Assembly: GCA_035503715.1 (NCBI GenBank)
Contig: DATJTE010000195.1
Coordinates: 1-64,000 of the forward strand
DNA from: OAS926 sp035503715
GTDB taxonomy: Bacteria; Pseudomonadota; Alphaproteobacteria; Rhizobiales; Rhizobiaceae
Length of the DNA: 64,000 nt
Direction of reading: 5' to 3'
The notes beneath the pieces were generated by a model. That model was not told the DNA's origin. It was given only the letters and a program-made list of their open reading frames with translations, and made no database searches. Below, in pieces: positions 1-8,856 of this stretch. The position numbers and the translations under genes were made by a program. Each line of letters starts with the position of its first letter. Within the stretch, counting starts at the first letter, position 1.

Positions 1-1228
1 CGTCGCCCTTTCCGGCGGACCAGAAGCTGCCGCCGTCGCGTACGTCCAGTTCGACATTGATGCCGACTTCGGCGAGGTGCGCCTGGGCCACCAGCGCCAT
101 GTTCGTGAAGGCCGGCTGGTTGAGCACCAGCATCTGGCAATTGAAGCCGTCGGGCATTCCGGCTTCGGCCAGAAGGCTCTTCGCCAACTCCGTGTCGCGC
201 GAGTGGACCGGCGCGTCTTTCCAGTGGCCGAGGATTTGCGGCATGATCATGCAATTGGCCCGCGCCACCTTGCCGTCGTAGCCGGCGAGCAGCATTTCAT
301 CGATATCGAGCGCGGCGCGCACGGCCTGGCGCACCTTGATGTTGTCGAACGGCGCATGTTCGACATTGATGCCAAGCCACACATCGGCGATGCCCGGCAA
401 TTGGTCAACGCTGAGTTCGGAGACATTGGCAAGGCTGTCGGCAAGCACAGGGTCGGCGTCCGAGAAATCCAGTTCGCCGGAGCGCAGCGCCAGCTCCACG
501 GTCTTCGGGTCCTGAACGACCCGCATGATCATTTCGTCGAAGCCGCTCGGCTGACCCTTGAAGTCGGAATTGCGCTGCATGGTGGTCTGGCGCTGGCGCT
601 CGAAGCCGGTGATCTTCATGGCGTTGGAACCGACGGGCTGGATGTTGTGTTCGACGCCGCGTTCCTCGACGGCCTTCTTGCAGACGATGCAACCCGACGT
701 GCTTGCCAGGATGTATTCGAGCGAGGCGCGCGGGCGTTCCAAGAGGATGCGACCGCTGTATTTGTCGTCGACTTCGACACCTTTCAGATGCACCCAATCG
801 GAAGCGTAGGGGCTTGTCTTGCCCTCGGGCGCGGCGAGGCTGAAGCGCTCGAATGAATATTTGACGTCCTCGGCTGTCATTTCACCATAGCCATCTGTGA
901 ACATCTGGCCCGGCTTCAGCTTGAAGCGGGCTTCGGTGTCGCTGACCATCTCGAACGACTCGGCCGCATCCATCTCGATGACAAGTTCGGTGGCCTCGGT
1001 GTCGACCTGGTTCGGCTTGTAGATGATCAGGCTCTGGTAGATCGAACGGCAGACGCCGGCATCCTCGGCCCCGGCGCGGAATGCGGGGTCCAGAACTTCA
1101 AGGTCGCGTCGAGTGCGGATCTGCAGTCTTGTTTTCTTGTCCTGTGCGAATGCAACTGGCACCAAAGCGGTGCTGGCCAGCGCACCCGCCATGGCCATGA
1201 TCTGACGGCGATTGACCGAAGTAATCAT
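1..1228 (-). CDS. Peptide-type ABC transporter solute-binding protein (3' end outside window)
   Basis: Periplasmic binding protein of the family 5 (DppA/OppA) type that would deliver a peptide or similar solute to an inner-membrane ABC importer. The visible 409 codons begin with an export signal containing a twin arginine (VNRRQIM), a hydrophobic stretch and an AFA-type cleavage site near residue 28. The mature part has the family pattern of an early LDPAF segment, a YSFERFS stretch and a later IKVRQAVRAALD block. ATG at 1228 is preceded by GAGGAACC. It lies 80 bases downstream of the M24 hydrolase on the same strand, so the two are probably co-transcribed. The permeases and ATPases should lie beyond base 1. 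Family is clear; ligand is unknown. Confidence 0.9.
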   Translation of the reverse strand, partial: MITSVNRRQIMAMAGALASTALVPVAFAQDKKTRLQIRTRRDLEVLDPAFRAGAEDAGVCRSIYQSLIIYKPNQVDTEATELVIEMDAAESFEMVSDTEARFKLKPGQMFTDGYGEMTAEDVKYSFERFSLAAPEGKTSPYASDWVHLKGVEVDDKYSGRILLERPRASLEYILASTSGCIVCKKAVEERGVEHNIQPVGSNAMKITGFERQRQTTMQRNSDFKGQPSGFDEMIMRVVQDPKTVELALRSGELDFSDADPVLADSLANVSELSVDQLPGIADVWLGINVEHAPFDNIKVRQAVRAALDIDEMLLAGYDGKVARANCMIMPQILGHWKDAPVHSRDTELAKSLLAEAGMPDGFNCQMLVLNQPAFTNMALVAQAHLAEVGINVELDVRDGGSFWSAGKGD

Positions 1229-1273
1229 CGGTTCCTCCTCTTTTTTAGCGCTCCTCCGCGCCGGTGAGTGGGT

Positions 1274-1293
1274 CGGGACTCAAGTCAGTCCCG
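1274..1293 (-). other. Intercistronic hairpin between M24 gene and binding-protein gene
   Basis: CGGGACT and AGTCCCG form a 7-bp stem with a 6-base loop in the 80-base gap between two co-directional genes. No U-run follows on the minus strand, so it is more likely an mRNA-processing or stability element than a terminator. Confidence 0.35.
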
Positions 1294-1308
1294 GATTAAT
1301 CGAGCGGG

Positions 1309-2601
1309 CTAGAATTGCCTGCTCAGCAATTCTTCTTCGAAGGGGAAGTCGGACAGCAGTTGATATCCATCTTTCGTCACGACGATTTGCTGCTCGAGCT
1401 TGACGCCTTCGGAACCGCCGACTTCGCCGCAATAGCTTTCGCAGCTCAGCACCATGCCTTCCTCCAGCACGCCGTCCTCGCCATATTTTTCGTGATGGCC
1501 GCGGCCGACGATCGTCGGCGCCTGGCCGCAGAGCCCGACACCGTGCCAGGTCATGGGCATCATTTGCTGCTTGAACCGCTCGGGAAGATCATATGCATTC
1601 TCGGACATTTCTCGGAAGCTTGCGCCGGCGCGGGTCAGCTCCAAATTGTGGTGAAGCTGGTCGTATGCCGTGCCGTACAGCGTGAGTTGCTCGCCGGAAG
1701 GGCGGCCGCTCGGGCACAGGAACGTGCGCGAAACGTCGGCGTCATAGCCGAACGGTCCGATCATGTCGGTGTCGAGCGCCACGAGTTCGCGCGGCCGCAC
1801 GATGCGGTCGGTCGCTTCCTGGTACCACGGGTTGGTGCGGTGGCCTGACGAAAGCAGGCGCGTGTCGATGTACTCGCCGCCGAACTCGACGTTGGTGGCC
1901 TCCAGGATGCTCCACAGACCGATCTCGGTCTTGCCGGGCTCGATGGCCTGCTTGATCCGGTGCAAAGCGACTTCCGCGATCGACAGCGACGCCATGATGC
2001 ACTGGATCTCTTCGGCGGATTTGATCTTTTGCGCCTCCGACAGCATGCGACCACCGGCAATGACCTCGATGCCCGCGTTCTGCAGGTGAAGGCCGGTGAA
2101 ATATTCGACGCGGCTGTCGACGGCGAGACGACGCTTGCCGACCTTCTGTGGCGGCAGGAACGACATGATGTACTCCGCCCATGACTTGCCGCCCTCATAG
2201 GTCTTGGCGTCGAGATTGTAGCGGCCCTTGGACGGCAGCGAGATTTCGACCGTTTCGAGGGTGTCAGCCAGATGCTCGGAGCCCGCGTACTCGAAAAGGA
2301 TCGCCTTGCCCTCGGCCGGAACGATCGCGCAGCGGTTGTTGGCGTGCATCGACCAGGGCTGCATGTTGCGGATGCCGGTCGCATAGCGGGTGATGATCGG
2401 GTCGGCCAGGAGAATGGCGGGAATGTCGTTCTTCCGCAGTTGCTCCTGCACCCGGCCCAGCCGGTAGGCGCGCAGGGCGACCATGTCCATCTGCGCTGCG
2501 CCGTGATCGCTGACAGTCTTGCCGATGGATGTGCGGGTCAGCGCATTGCGTGTGTAGCGCGTGGATTCCGGGTCGACGCGTGGCGGTACTTTCTGATCCA
2601 T
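1309..2601 (-). CDS. DddP-like M24-family metallohydrolase (Xaa-Pro peptidase fold)
   Basis: Creatinase/aminopeptidase P fold enzyme of 430 residues. It resembles the DMSP lyase DddP far more than ordinary Xaa-Pro peptidases, for example in FGGEYIDTRLLSSGHRTNPW and in WHGVGLC. The six metal-site residues known in DddP all have counterparts here: D277, D279, D289, H353, E388 and E403, each 18 lower than the DddP numbering as I recall it, which implies a gap-free alignment across the catalytic domain. However, the Asp that follows HGVGLC in DddP and is proposed as the lyase base is Gly359 here. The protein may therefore be a related peptidase or another hydrolase. No signal peptide, so cytoplasmic. 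It is followed by a peptide-type binding protein, which fits peptide hydrolysis after uptake. Confidence 0.85.
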   Translation of the reverse strand: MDQKVPPRVDPESTRYTRNALTRTSIGKTVSDHGAAQMDMVALRAYRLGRVQEQLRKNDIPAILLADPIITRYATGIRNMQPWSMHANNRCAIVPAEGKAILFEYAGSEHLADTLETVEISLPSKGRYNLDAKTYEGGKSWAEYIMSFLPPQKVGKRRLAVDSRVEYFTGLHLQNAGIEVIAGGRMLSEAQKIKSAEEIQCIMASLSIAEVALHRIKQAIEPGKTEIGLWSILEATNVEFGGEYIDTRLLSSGHRTNPWYQEATDRIVRPRELVALDTDMIGPFGYDADVSRTFLCPSGRPSGEQLTLYGTAYDQLHHNLELTRAGASFREMSENAYDLPERFKQQMMPMTWHGVGLCGQAPTIVGRGHHEKYGEDGVLEEGMVLSCESYCGEVGGSEGVKLEQQIVVTKDGYQLLSDFPFEEELLSRQF

Positions 2602-3031
2602 CCCTGGCTACTCCGCTGCTGGGTTGCGAAAACGCTAACGCAACGGAGATCAGACTTGTAGGGTGGTATATTTATCGAAACAAAGTTTTTCTTTTATGGT
2701 TGTATTGGCCGTTCGTCGCTCGCAGTCGGCTATTTTGGGAGGTTTGACGCGGCGGCTGGCGCGGCATTTTTGAACATTCCCGCCAACCTGGCGTGTGCCG
2801 CCAGAATGACGCCGTTTGCATGGCGATCGGAGGTTCGCCTAGCGCTAGTCGCCAGCGTCCGGCAATATATCCATCACGTCCGTTCAATGCAGACGGGCAT
2901 CGGCCGAGAAGATCAGAGCAAACAGTGCAGCCTTATACCTGTTTATGATGAAGGCACTTCGTCTTTATTCAATTACCCCGTGTGCGACTTGCGCTCTCGA
3001 TCGAGGGCGTCGTCACCCCAGGCATAGCGGA
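2602..3031. other. Intergenic region with promoter of the M24 operon
   Basis: 430 bases without a convincing gene. The part next to the M24 start (2661-2700) is AT-rich, unlike its surroundings, and contains TATTTATCG at 2669-2677, a 9-mer also present in the promoter region near 4637-4645. An 18-base imperfect palindrome at 2992-3009 lies just past the aldehyde dehydrogenase stop but lacks a U-run. Confidence 0.5.
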
Positions 3032-4465
3032 TCACGCGGCGGCATAGCCTCGAATGCCCTTGATCTCGAGAAATTCCTCGAGGCCGAATTCGGCGCATTC
3101 GCGACCGTTGCCGGACTGTTTGTAACCGCCGAACGGCATGTCCGGGTTGGCCGCGGGATAGTTGATGTAGATGTTGCCCGCGCGCATCCGGGAAGCAACC
3201 TTCCTCGCCAGCGTCATATCCTTCGACTGGATATAGGCGGCCAGTCCGTAAACGGTCGCATTGGCTTCGTCGATGACCGCTTCCAGATCGTCATAGGGCA
3301 GGATCGAGAGGACCGGTCCGAAGATTTCTTCCCGGGCTATCCGCATGTCGGCCGTCACATCCGCGAAAACGGTCGGCCTGACAAAATAGCCCTGGTTCAG
3401 CCCATCCGGCCGCCCGAGACCGCCAGCGACGAGCCGCGCGCCTTCCTTGATGCCGCTTTCGATCAGCTCCTGGACCTTGTCGTATTGCATGCGGCTCGCG
3501 ACCGGCCCGAGCATGGCGCCTTTCTTGTCCTGCGCGCCGACGACAAAGGAAGCGGTGGCCGCCCGTGCGTGGCCGACCGCTTCCTCATACTGGTCGCTGT
3601 GCACGAACATCCGGCTCGGCGCAACGCAGGACTGTCCGCTGTTCAGGAAGCAGCCGGCGACGCCCTTTGTTACGGCCTCGTCCAGGTCGACATCCGGCAG
3701 CAGGATATTGGCAGACTTGCCGCCTAGCTCCTGATGGACGCGCTTCACCGTGTCGGCCGCAGCCTTGGCGACAAGCACGCCGGCACGGGTGGAACCCGTG
3801 AAGGACACCATATCGATGCCCGGATGGCGTGACAGCGCCGAACCGACGGTCGCGCCATCACCGTTGACGAGGTTGAACACGCCGGCCGGCGTTCCAGCCG
3901 CGTCCATGATTTCCGCGAAGATGATGGCGCTGAGAGGCGACTGCTCGGCCGGCTTGAGGATCATGGTGCAGCCGGCGGCAATCGCCGGGGCCACCTTGCA
4001 GGTGACCTGGTTCAGAGGCCAGTTCCACGGCGTGATGAGGGCCGCGACGCCGATCGGCTCCTTGACCACCATGGCGTCGCCGCGCGGATGCTCGAACGGA
4101 AACCAGGTCAAGATCTCGACCATTTTTTCAAGATGCTTCAGCCCCATCGCGACGTGGCGCTCGTGGGCAAACCATGTCGGCGCACCCATTTCCCGGGAAA
4201 TCGCTGAGGCGAGATCGTTCTGGCGCTTGCGGTATTCCTCGACGATGCGTGTGAGGAGATCGATGCGTTTCGAGCGGTCACTCCGCCCAAATGTCCGGAA
4301 TGCGCGTGTTGCAGCGGCCACGGCGCGGTCGACGTCGGCTTCGCTGCCCATCGAGATCTGTCCGGCGGCGGTCTCGGTCGCCGGGTCGATGACATCGAAC
4401 GTCCTCGGCGTGACCGGATCGATCCATTTCCCGTCCACATAAAACTGGAGATCGTGGACACCCAT
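3032..4465 (-). CDS. Aldehyde dehydrogenase family protein, NAD(P)+-dependent
   Basis: Oxidises an aldehyde to a carboxylic acid with NAD(P)+. The 477-residue protein has the complete ALDH pattern: the TPWNWPLNQ segment, the catalytic glutamate in HQELGGKSANI, the nucleophilic cysteine in NSGQSCVAPS, EEIFGPVLS, and a C-terminal PFGGYKQSGNGRE. I chose ATG at 4465 because GGGAGGA precedes it; an upstream in-frame start at 4582 would add 39 residues with no ALDH character. Divergent from the SAF-domain gene and upstream of the DddP-like hydrolase, it probably belongs to the same catabolic function. Substrate cannot be read from sequence; methylmalonate-semialdehyde-type and aminoaldehyde-type substrates are both possible. 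Confidence 0.93.
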   Translation of the reverse strand: MGVHDLQFYVDGKWIDPVTPRTFDVIDPATETAAGQISMGSEADVDRAVAAATRAFRTFGRSDRSKRIDLLTRIVEEYRKRQNDLASAISREMGAPTWFAHERHVAMGLKHLEKMVEILTWFPFEHPRGDAMVVKEPIGVAALITPWNWPLNQVTCKVAPAIAAGCTMILKPAEQSPLSAIIFAEIMDAAGTPAGVFNLVNGDGATVGSALSRHPGIDMVSFTGSTRAGVLVAKAAADTVKRVHQELGGKSANILLPDVDLDEAVTKGVAGCFLNSGQSCVAPSRMFVHSDQYEEAVGHARAATASFVVGAQDKKGAMLGPVASRMQYDKVQELIESGIKEGARLVAGGLGRPDGLNQGYFVRPTVFADVTADMRIAREEIFGPVLSILPYDDLEAVIDEANATVYGLAAYIQSKDMTLARKVASRMRAGNIYINYPAANPDMPFGGYKQSGNGRECAEFGLEEFLEIKGIRGYAAA

Positions 4466-4682
4466 CGTCGTCCTCCCGCTAGCGCTTCGTTCCGAACGTC
4501 TCTGCGCGCTCGTCACGATGGCGGGGAAGTCCAGATGAATCTGTCCACGATGCGGCCTGAAGCGTCGCAATGTGACTGCCAATCGGGTTTATTTTGCATT
4601 GAAGAGAAGACTGCTTTCAAAAAGCAAAATGCCAACATACGATAAATAGACGTGTCGCAGGCGTGCTCCAAGGAGGTTCCCG
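4466..4682. promoter_or_regulatory. Divergent promoter region, aldehyde dehydrogenase / SAF-domain gene
   Basis: 217 bases between two divergently transcribed genes. Contains an AT-rich tract (4607-4650) with CGATAAATA at 4637-4645, whose complement TATTTATCG recurs in front of the M24 gene; a shorter version (TTATCGATAA, 8170-8179) lies in front of the LysR gene. AAGGAGG at 4669-4675 is the ribosome-binding site of the plus-strand gene. Confidence 0.45.
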
Positions 4683-5882
4683 ATGGGTAGTGACGTTTTG
4701 AAATTGCCGGCCCAGGAATTCGCCCGCCTGGCCCGAACCTTGTCGGCGCGTCGTTCCGCAAATCCCCTCAGAATAGGTCTCGTGCGCGATGCCGAGACGC
4801 GAAATGCGATGGGTTCGGTCCCCCGCTTCCCCGGTCTGGACGTCGTGACGTTCGAGCTCGAAACCGATGGCGCCTTTGCCGATTTCGATGTCTCCGCCCG
4901 TTCGAGAGAACTGGCGGCTCAGATGGAAGCAGCCATCCGGGAATTCATCGCGAAGGGACGTCTGGACCTGGTGATCGAGGCGACCGGGCGAACCCTGACA
5001 GGCGCCATGGTCTGCCAGGCTGCGATCGATCACGGCCATACGATCGTTTCGCTCAATCCGCGGACCGACCTTGCCCTTGGCCGCTACCTTCGGCATCAGG
5101 CGCACAGCCGTGGTTTGCGCTATGTCTTCTGGCAGCCCGAAACGGTTCGCTCCGCATTGGAATTGCGGCACGCGCTCGAGTTGGCCGGGCTAAGGATTGT
5201 TTCGCTCGGCGCCGCCGTTCCTGCGGGGGAGGGCGATGACGCGCTCTCACCCTCCGACGCATCTTCGGTCATGATCGAGATGGCGTGCCTGGCGAATGCG
5301 ACCGGCATCTCCCTCGAACGGCCGGGAATGAACGGCCTACGCTGCAGCCTGGACGAACTGGCCCGGCATTATCGGCCGATGGAGGCTGGCGGCATTCTCG
5401 CTGTCGACAACTGCATCGACTATGTAGTGCTCGACGACGGTAAGCATGGTGTCTACGCTGTGGTCGAGGAGCCGGCAGACGGCACGGCTGACGCAGAGCC
5501 GACATTCCGAACCGTCTACAGCCCGGTCGTCCATTTCGAACATGGCTGGCTTGCCGGCATCGCCGAAGCCCTGGATGAGGATCGCGAACTGCCGGAAGTC
5601 ACCTACCGTCCCGTCGCGGATGTCTGCGCAATTGCCGTTCGCGACGTCAAGCCGGGTGAACGCCTGGCCGGCACGGGCGACGCGGACTATCGCAATGTCG
5701 CAATGCGCATCGATGAAGTGCGGTGGCGGGAATCGATCCCGATCGGGTTGCTTGAGGGCGCCATGGCCAAGCAGGTCATCGAGCCGGATGAGCCCATCGT
5801 TCTCGAAAACTGCGCGATTGACCACACCAGCCGGCTCTTCATGCTGCGCGGGGTTCAGGAGGCGCTGCGTCCATCGAGCTAG
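4683..5882 (+). CDS. SAF-domain, homoserine-dehydrogenase-like protein (COG4091-like)
   Basis: A 399-residue protein whose layout (N-terminal nucleotide-binding-like half, central catalytic-like part, C-terminal SAF-like segment around VRDVKPGERLAG) matches the predicted dehydrogenase group COG4091. Residues 28-36 (LRIGLVRDA) stand where the dinucleotide-binding strand should be, but the usual GxGxxG loop is missing, so NAD(P) binding is uncertain. The segment DLVIEATGRTLTGAM around residue 98 is typical of the group. The start has a strong AAGGAGG nine bases upstream. It is divergent from the aldehyde dehydrogenase and converges on the MFS gene with a 17-base gap. The exact reaction is unknown. 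Confidence 0.6.
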   Translation: MGSDVLKLPAQEFARLARTLSARRSANPLRIGLVRDAETRNAMGSVPRFPGLDVVTFELETDGAFADFDVSARSRELAAQMEAAIREFIAKGRLDLVIEATGRTLTGAMVCQAAIDHGHTIVSLNPRTDLALGRYLRHQAHSRGLRYVFWQPETVRSALELRHALELAGLRIVSLGAAVPAGEGDDALSPSDASSVMIEMACLANATGISLERPGMNGLRCSLDELARHYRPMEAGGILAVDNCIDYVVLDDGKHGVYAVVEEPADGTADAEPTFRTVYSPVVHFEHGWLAGIAEALDEDRELPEVTYRPVADVCAIAVRDVKPGERLAGTGDADYRNVAMRIDEVRWRESIPIGLLEGAMAKQVIEPDEPIVLENCAIDHTSRLFMLRGVQEALRPSS

Positions 5883-5899
5883 CGTTCGAGCGTTGATAT

Positions 5900-7168
5900 C
5901 TACCGCTTCGGGTAGACCTCCCTTGCTCGCCAGTAGAAGAGAAAGGCAAAGGCCGCTTCGACGGCGAGCAGCGCGAAAACGAGCTGATAGGCCTGCAGCG
6001 GATATTGCGGTCCGTTCGAGGTCATTGCCGGTTCGTAGAGGTCGATCAGGTAGCCGGTCATCGCCTGATGGATGAAGACGCCGCCGATCTGCGCCGTGTT
6101 CATCAGCGTCAGGCCTCGTGCGACATATTCCCTGGGGAACAGGCTCCGCGAATAGGCGAAGACCAATGGCCCGAAGGCGCCGAACAGGCCCAGGCCTGCC
6201 AAAAAGAAGGGCAGGAAATCACGCGGGATCTTCGTCGTCGCAAGAACCACCAGAAACACGCAAGTGATGCTGCTGCCGATCAGGATCGGTCTCCTGTAGC
6301 TCTGGAAATACCGATCGGACATGCCCCACAGAAAAGTGCCGAGGGCAGCCAGGATGCCGTTGGCCAGCAAGGTGTTGCCGCGCTCGACCAGCTCCATGCC
6401 ATAGATGTCGTGCAGCCACGGACCGCCCCAGAGGCCGAGGATCACGGAGGAGGGGCCGACGGTTATGATTTGCATGGCCATCACCGGCGCAAAGCCGGGC
6501 ATGCGAATGACGTGCTTCAGGCCGGTGACGGAGGAGGCAAGCAGCTTGAACGGATTGGCTTTTTGCGGCGCGGAGGCGGGCGCTTCGTCCCTCATCGAAA
6601 CCGCGATCGCCACCAGCACGACCAGGCCGGCGACGGCCGTGGCCCAGAAGACGCTGCGCCAGCCATAGGTGGCGGCGACGGATGCGAGCGGAGCTGTCGC
6701 GACAAGCATGCCGATCATGCCGCCGCCCATCTGGATGCCGATCATCGTGGAGAAGCGGTCAGGCGAGAAGCGATGGGCGTAGACGGCGAGCGGCGCCATC
6801 AGAAAACTGGAGCAGCCGATGCCGATCAGCAGGCGGGCCAGCGCGAGTTGCAGATAGCCTGAACCTGTAGCGAAGATGACGCAGCCGACCAGCATGATGC
6901 AGAGCGAGCCGAGGATGATCCGGCGCGGTCCGAGCACGTCGATCAGCACGCCGACCGGGATCTGGCAGAGCGCGAAGGACAGAAAGAAAAACGAGACCAG
7001 GCGGGACAGTTCGGTGGCGTTGAGGTCGAGTTCACGCGAGATGTCCGGTGCGATCACGCCGACCGAATTGCGCAGGAACGTGCTGAGCATGTAGAGCAGA
7101 AGGCACGATGCAACGAGGTAAATCGTCTCGCGCGTCAGTCCGCTTAGCGCGTGTTTTTCGTCCGCCAT
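5900..7168 (-). CDS. Major facilitator superfamily transporter
   Basis: Inner-membrane secondary carrier of 422 residues with about 12 hydrophobic segments. The loop after the second segment carries a form of the MFS signature (GVLIDVLGPRRIILGS). The N-terminal half resembles the nitrate/phthalate/anion carrier-type MFS proteins (LSRLVSFFFLSFALCQIPVG), so an organic anion is a reasonable guess. It follows the LysR gene by 22 bases on the same strand and is probably co-transcribed with and regulated by it. Confidence 0.9.
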   Translation of the reverse strand: MADEKHALSGLTRETIYLVASCLLLYMLSTFLRNSVGVIAPDISRELDLNATELSRLVSFFFLSFALCQIPVGVLIDVLGPRRIILGSLCIMLVGCVIFATGSGYLQLALARLLIGIGCSSFLMAPLAVYAHRFSPDRFSTMIGIQMGGGMIGMLVATAPLASVAATYGWRSVFWATAVAGLVVLVAIAVSMRDEAPASAPQKANPFKLLASSVTGLKHVIRMPGFAPVMAMQIITVGPSSVILGLWGGPWLHDIYGMELVERGNTLLANGILAALGTFLWGMSDRYFQSYRRPILIGSSITCVFLVVLATTKIPRDFLPFFLAGLGLFGAFGPLVFAYSRSLFPREYVARGLTLMNTAQIGGVFIHQAMTGYLIDLYEPAMTSNGPQYPLQAYQLVFALLAVEAAFAFLFYWRAREVYPKR

Positions 7169-7190
7169 ATCCCCCGCATCGTCCCTGAGT

Positions 7191-8111
7191 TCAGAATTCC
7201 ATGAGGCTGGCGGCCTCGGCCAGCATGACCTCCCGCAGCCGGTTCACGCTGGAGAGATCCCGGGTCTCTTCGTTCTGGGCCAGCCAGAAGGGATTGCCTG
7301 CCGGGATCCATTGATCGGTCGGGGCCACCAGCCGGCCCTCGCGCAGGTAGTCCAGCACGAGATAGCTCCAGCCTAGCATCAGGCCATTTCCCGACAGCGC
7401 CGCCTTGACCGCAATTCCATAGTCCGTGAGGACGTAGCGCGGTCCTTCGTTGGGCAGCTTCCGCTTGGAGATCAGCGCCCACTGACTCCATGTGAGATAG
7501 GGATGCCGCGGGTCGTTGAGGTCGATCAGGTCGACACGCGCCAGATCGTCCAGCGGCTTCTCCACCGACAGGAGCGATCGCACCGAAGGCGCGCAAACCG
7601 GCGTGACAAGCTGCCGGCAGACGCGCCAGGCCTGCCGGCCGGGAAACGTGCCCGTTCCGCGGGTGAACCACAGATCCACCGTGTCCCGGACTTCCTCAGG
7701 CGTCATGTCGGTCGTCAGGATCCGGAGTTTGACGTCGGGCGCGGCGGCCTTGAACCGCTCAAGCCGCGGCAGGATCCAATGTGTGGCGAATGAAGGCGAG
7801 CACAGCACCGTGACGGTGTTCGGGTCGTTGCGCGCGCGCTTGATGGCGCGCGCGGAGGCCAGGAGCGTCGACATTGTTTCGCGCACCTGCCCAAGCACGA
7901 CCCGGCCTTCGAATGTCAGGTCGGTGGCCCGTCCGCGCCGCAGGAACAGCGTGATGCCGAGGCGCTTCTCCAGCGTCTGGATCCGATAGCTGATGGTCGG
8001 CTGGGTTACGTTCAGCTCTTCGGCGGCTGCGGTGAAGCTGCCGAGGCGCACAGTGGCGTCAAAGGCTACAAAGCCGGGGGCATAGAGGTCGAGTTCGCGC
8101 AAGTCATCCAT
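7191..8111 (-). CDS. LysR-family transcriptional regulator (GcvA-like)
   Basis: 306 residues. The N-terminal winged helix-turn-helix (residues about 10-70, with FTAAAEELNVTQPTISYRI) is followed by a periplasmic-binding-protein-like effector domain. The beginning of the effector domain (TVTVLCSPSFATHWILPRL) is characteristic of GcvA-type members. The gene is directly upstream of an MFS carrier, its likely target. The promoter in front of it is AT-rich and has TTATCGATAA at 8170-8179, similar to motifs in front of the M24 and aldehyde dehydrogenase genes, so it may act on those too. Confidence 0.92.
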   Translation of the reverse strand: MDDLRELDLYAPGFVAFDATVRLGSFTAAAEELNVTQPTISYRIQTLEKRLGITLFLRRGRATDLTFEGRVVLGQVRETMSTLLASARAIKRARNDPNTVTVLCSPSFATHWILPRLERFKAAAPDVKLRILTTDMTPEEVRDTVDLWFTRGTGTFPGRQAWRVCRQLVTPVCAPSVRSLLSVEKPLDDLARVDLIDLNDPRHPYLTWSQWALISKRKLPNEGPRYVLTDYGIAVKAALSGNGLMLGWSYLVLDYLREGRLVAPTDQWIPAGNPFWLAQNEETRDLSSVNRLREVMLAEAASLMEF

Positions 8112-8360
8112 AAAGAAACTTTCTCTTTTCCATAAAAAGTTCCACAGTGTTCGATAATGACCTATCCCCTTATCGATAAAAGAAACAGGGGAATCGCGTC
8201 CGTGTGCGACATAGGCCTGTCGCGCGGGGACGAGTTTGCCGGCGGCGTGCCGCTAGCCTTGGGCCGTCTCGAAAAATTTCTGAGGGACGCCGATCCTGGG
8301 TCGTCGGCCTGAATGGCGTTGCGGCGGCCGCAAGCCCGGCGCATGGCCCGAAGCCTCGGA
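8112..8360. other. Intergenic region between LysR gene and truncated regulator
   Basis: About 250 bases. It holds the AT-rich LysR promoter (8112-8185) with TTATCGATAA at 8170-8179. On the plus strand a GTG-started frame at 8202-8312 (36 codons plus stop, weak AGGGGAA ahead of it) can be read, but I recognise nothing in it and would not call it a gene. Confidence 0.4.
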
Positions 8361-8846
8361 TCAACCAACCTGTCGCCGACGGAGGTGGTCCGAAGGCTGT
8401 GCTGCATCCTCCTCGACCATCGACTTGACGATGGCTACCGTGGCCTCGTCGGCCGGGAACAACATCTCCAAGGCGAGCTCCGACAGAGTTACGTCGGTCG
8501 GCGTCCCAAAGATCGTCGTCGTGTTCAAGAATGAGACCGTTCCCAGCCGTGTGGCAATCTGGAGCGGTGTGGCATAGCGCTGCTGGCCATCGCTGGTTGA
8601 CCGTGCCATCGCGCCGTCCGCAGCCGGATAGGATATCACCTCAGCCAACAGTGCCCGAACAAGCGGATCGGCTCTCGCCTCGATTTGTTGCTTCAGGACG
8701 GTGACCGTATGGGCGCGCCACTGACTGAAATTCAAGATTCGAGGGCCCATCCCGAGCGGATGCAGGATCAGACGAACGGCATTGATTGGCTTGCGCAGAA
8801 GCTCGTCCGCACAACCTTCGTAAAGCTGCGGCAACAGGTTTCGCGC
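8361..8846 (-). pseudogene. C-terminal remnant of an MmyB-like XRE-family regulator
   Basis: The roughly 160 readable residues correspond to the ligand-binding MmyB-like domain that normally follows an XRE helix-turn-helix: a LLRKPINAVRLILHPLGM segment, then NFSQWRAHTVTVLKQQIE and DPLVRALLAEVISYP. The DNA-binding half is absent. Going upstream the frame ends in a stop codon within about 50 bases, and homology-like sequence stops near 8846. The first available start is a TTG at 8834 inside the conserved domain. The remaining frame is open, so the truncation looks recent. It abuts the fragment of a divergent gene at 8857. Confidence 0.7.
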
Positions 8847-8856
8847 GGTACAGGAT

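Noticed and set aside
2992..3009. Palindrome past the aldehyde dehydrogenase stop as a terminator
   Set aside because: Perfect only with a G-T pair, almost no loop, and no U-run on the minus strand.
8204..8428. 74-codon plus-strand frame
   Set aside because: Crosses into the antisense of the truncated regulator, is Arg/Pro-rich and has no similarity to a known family.
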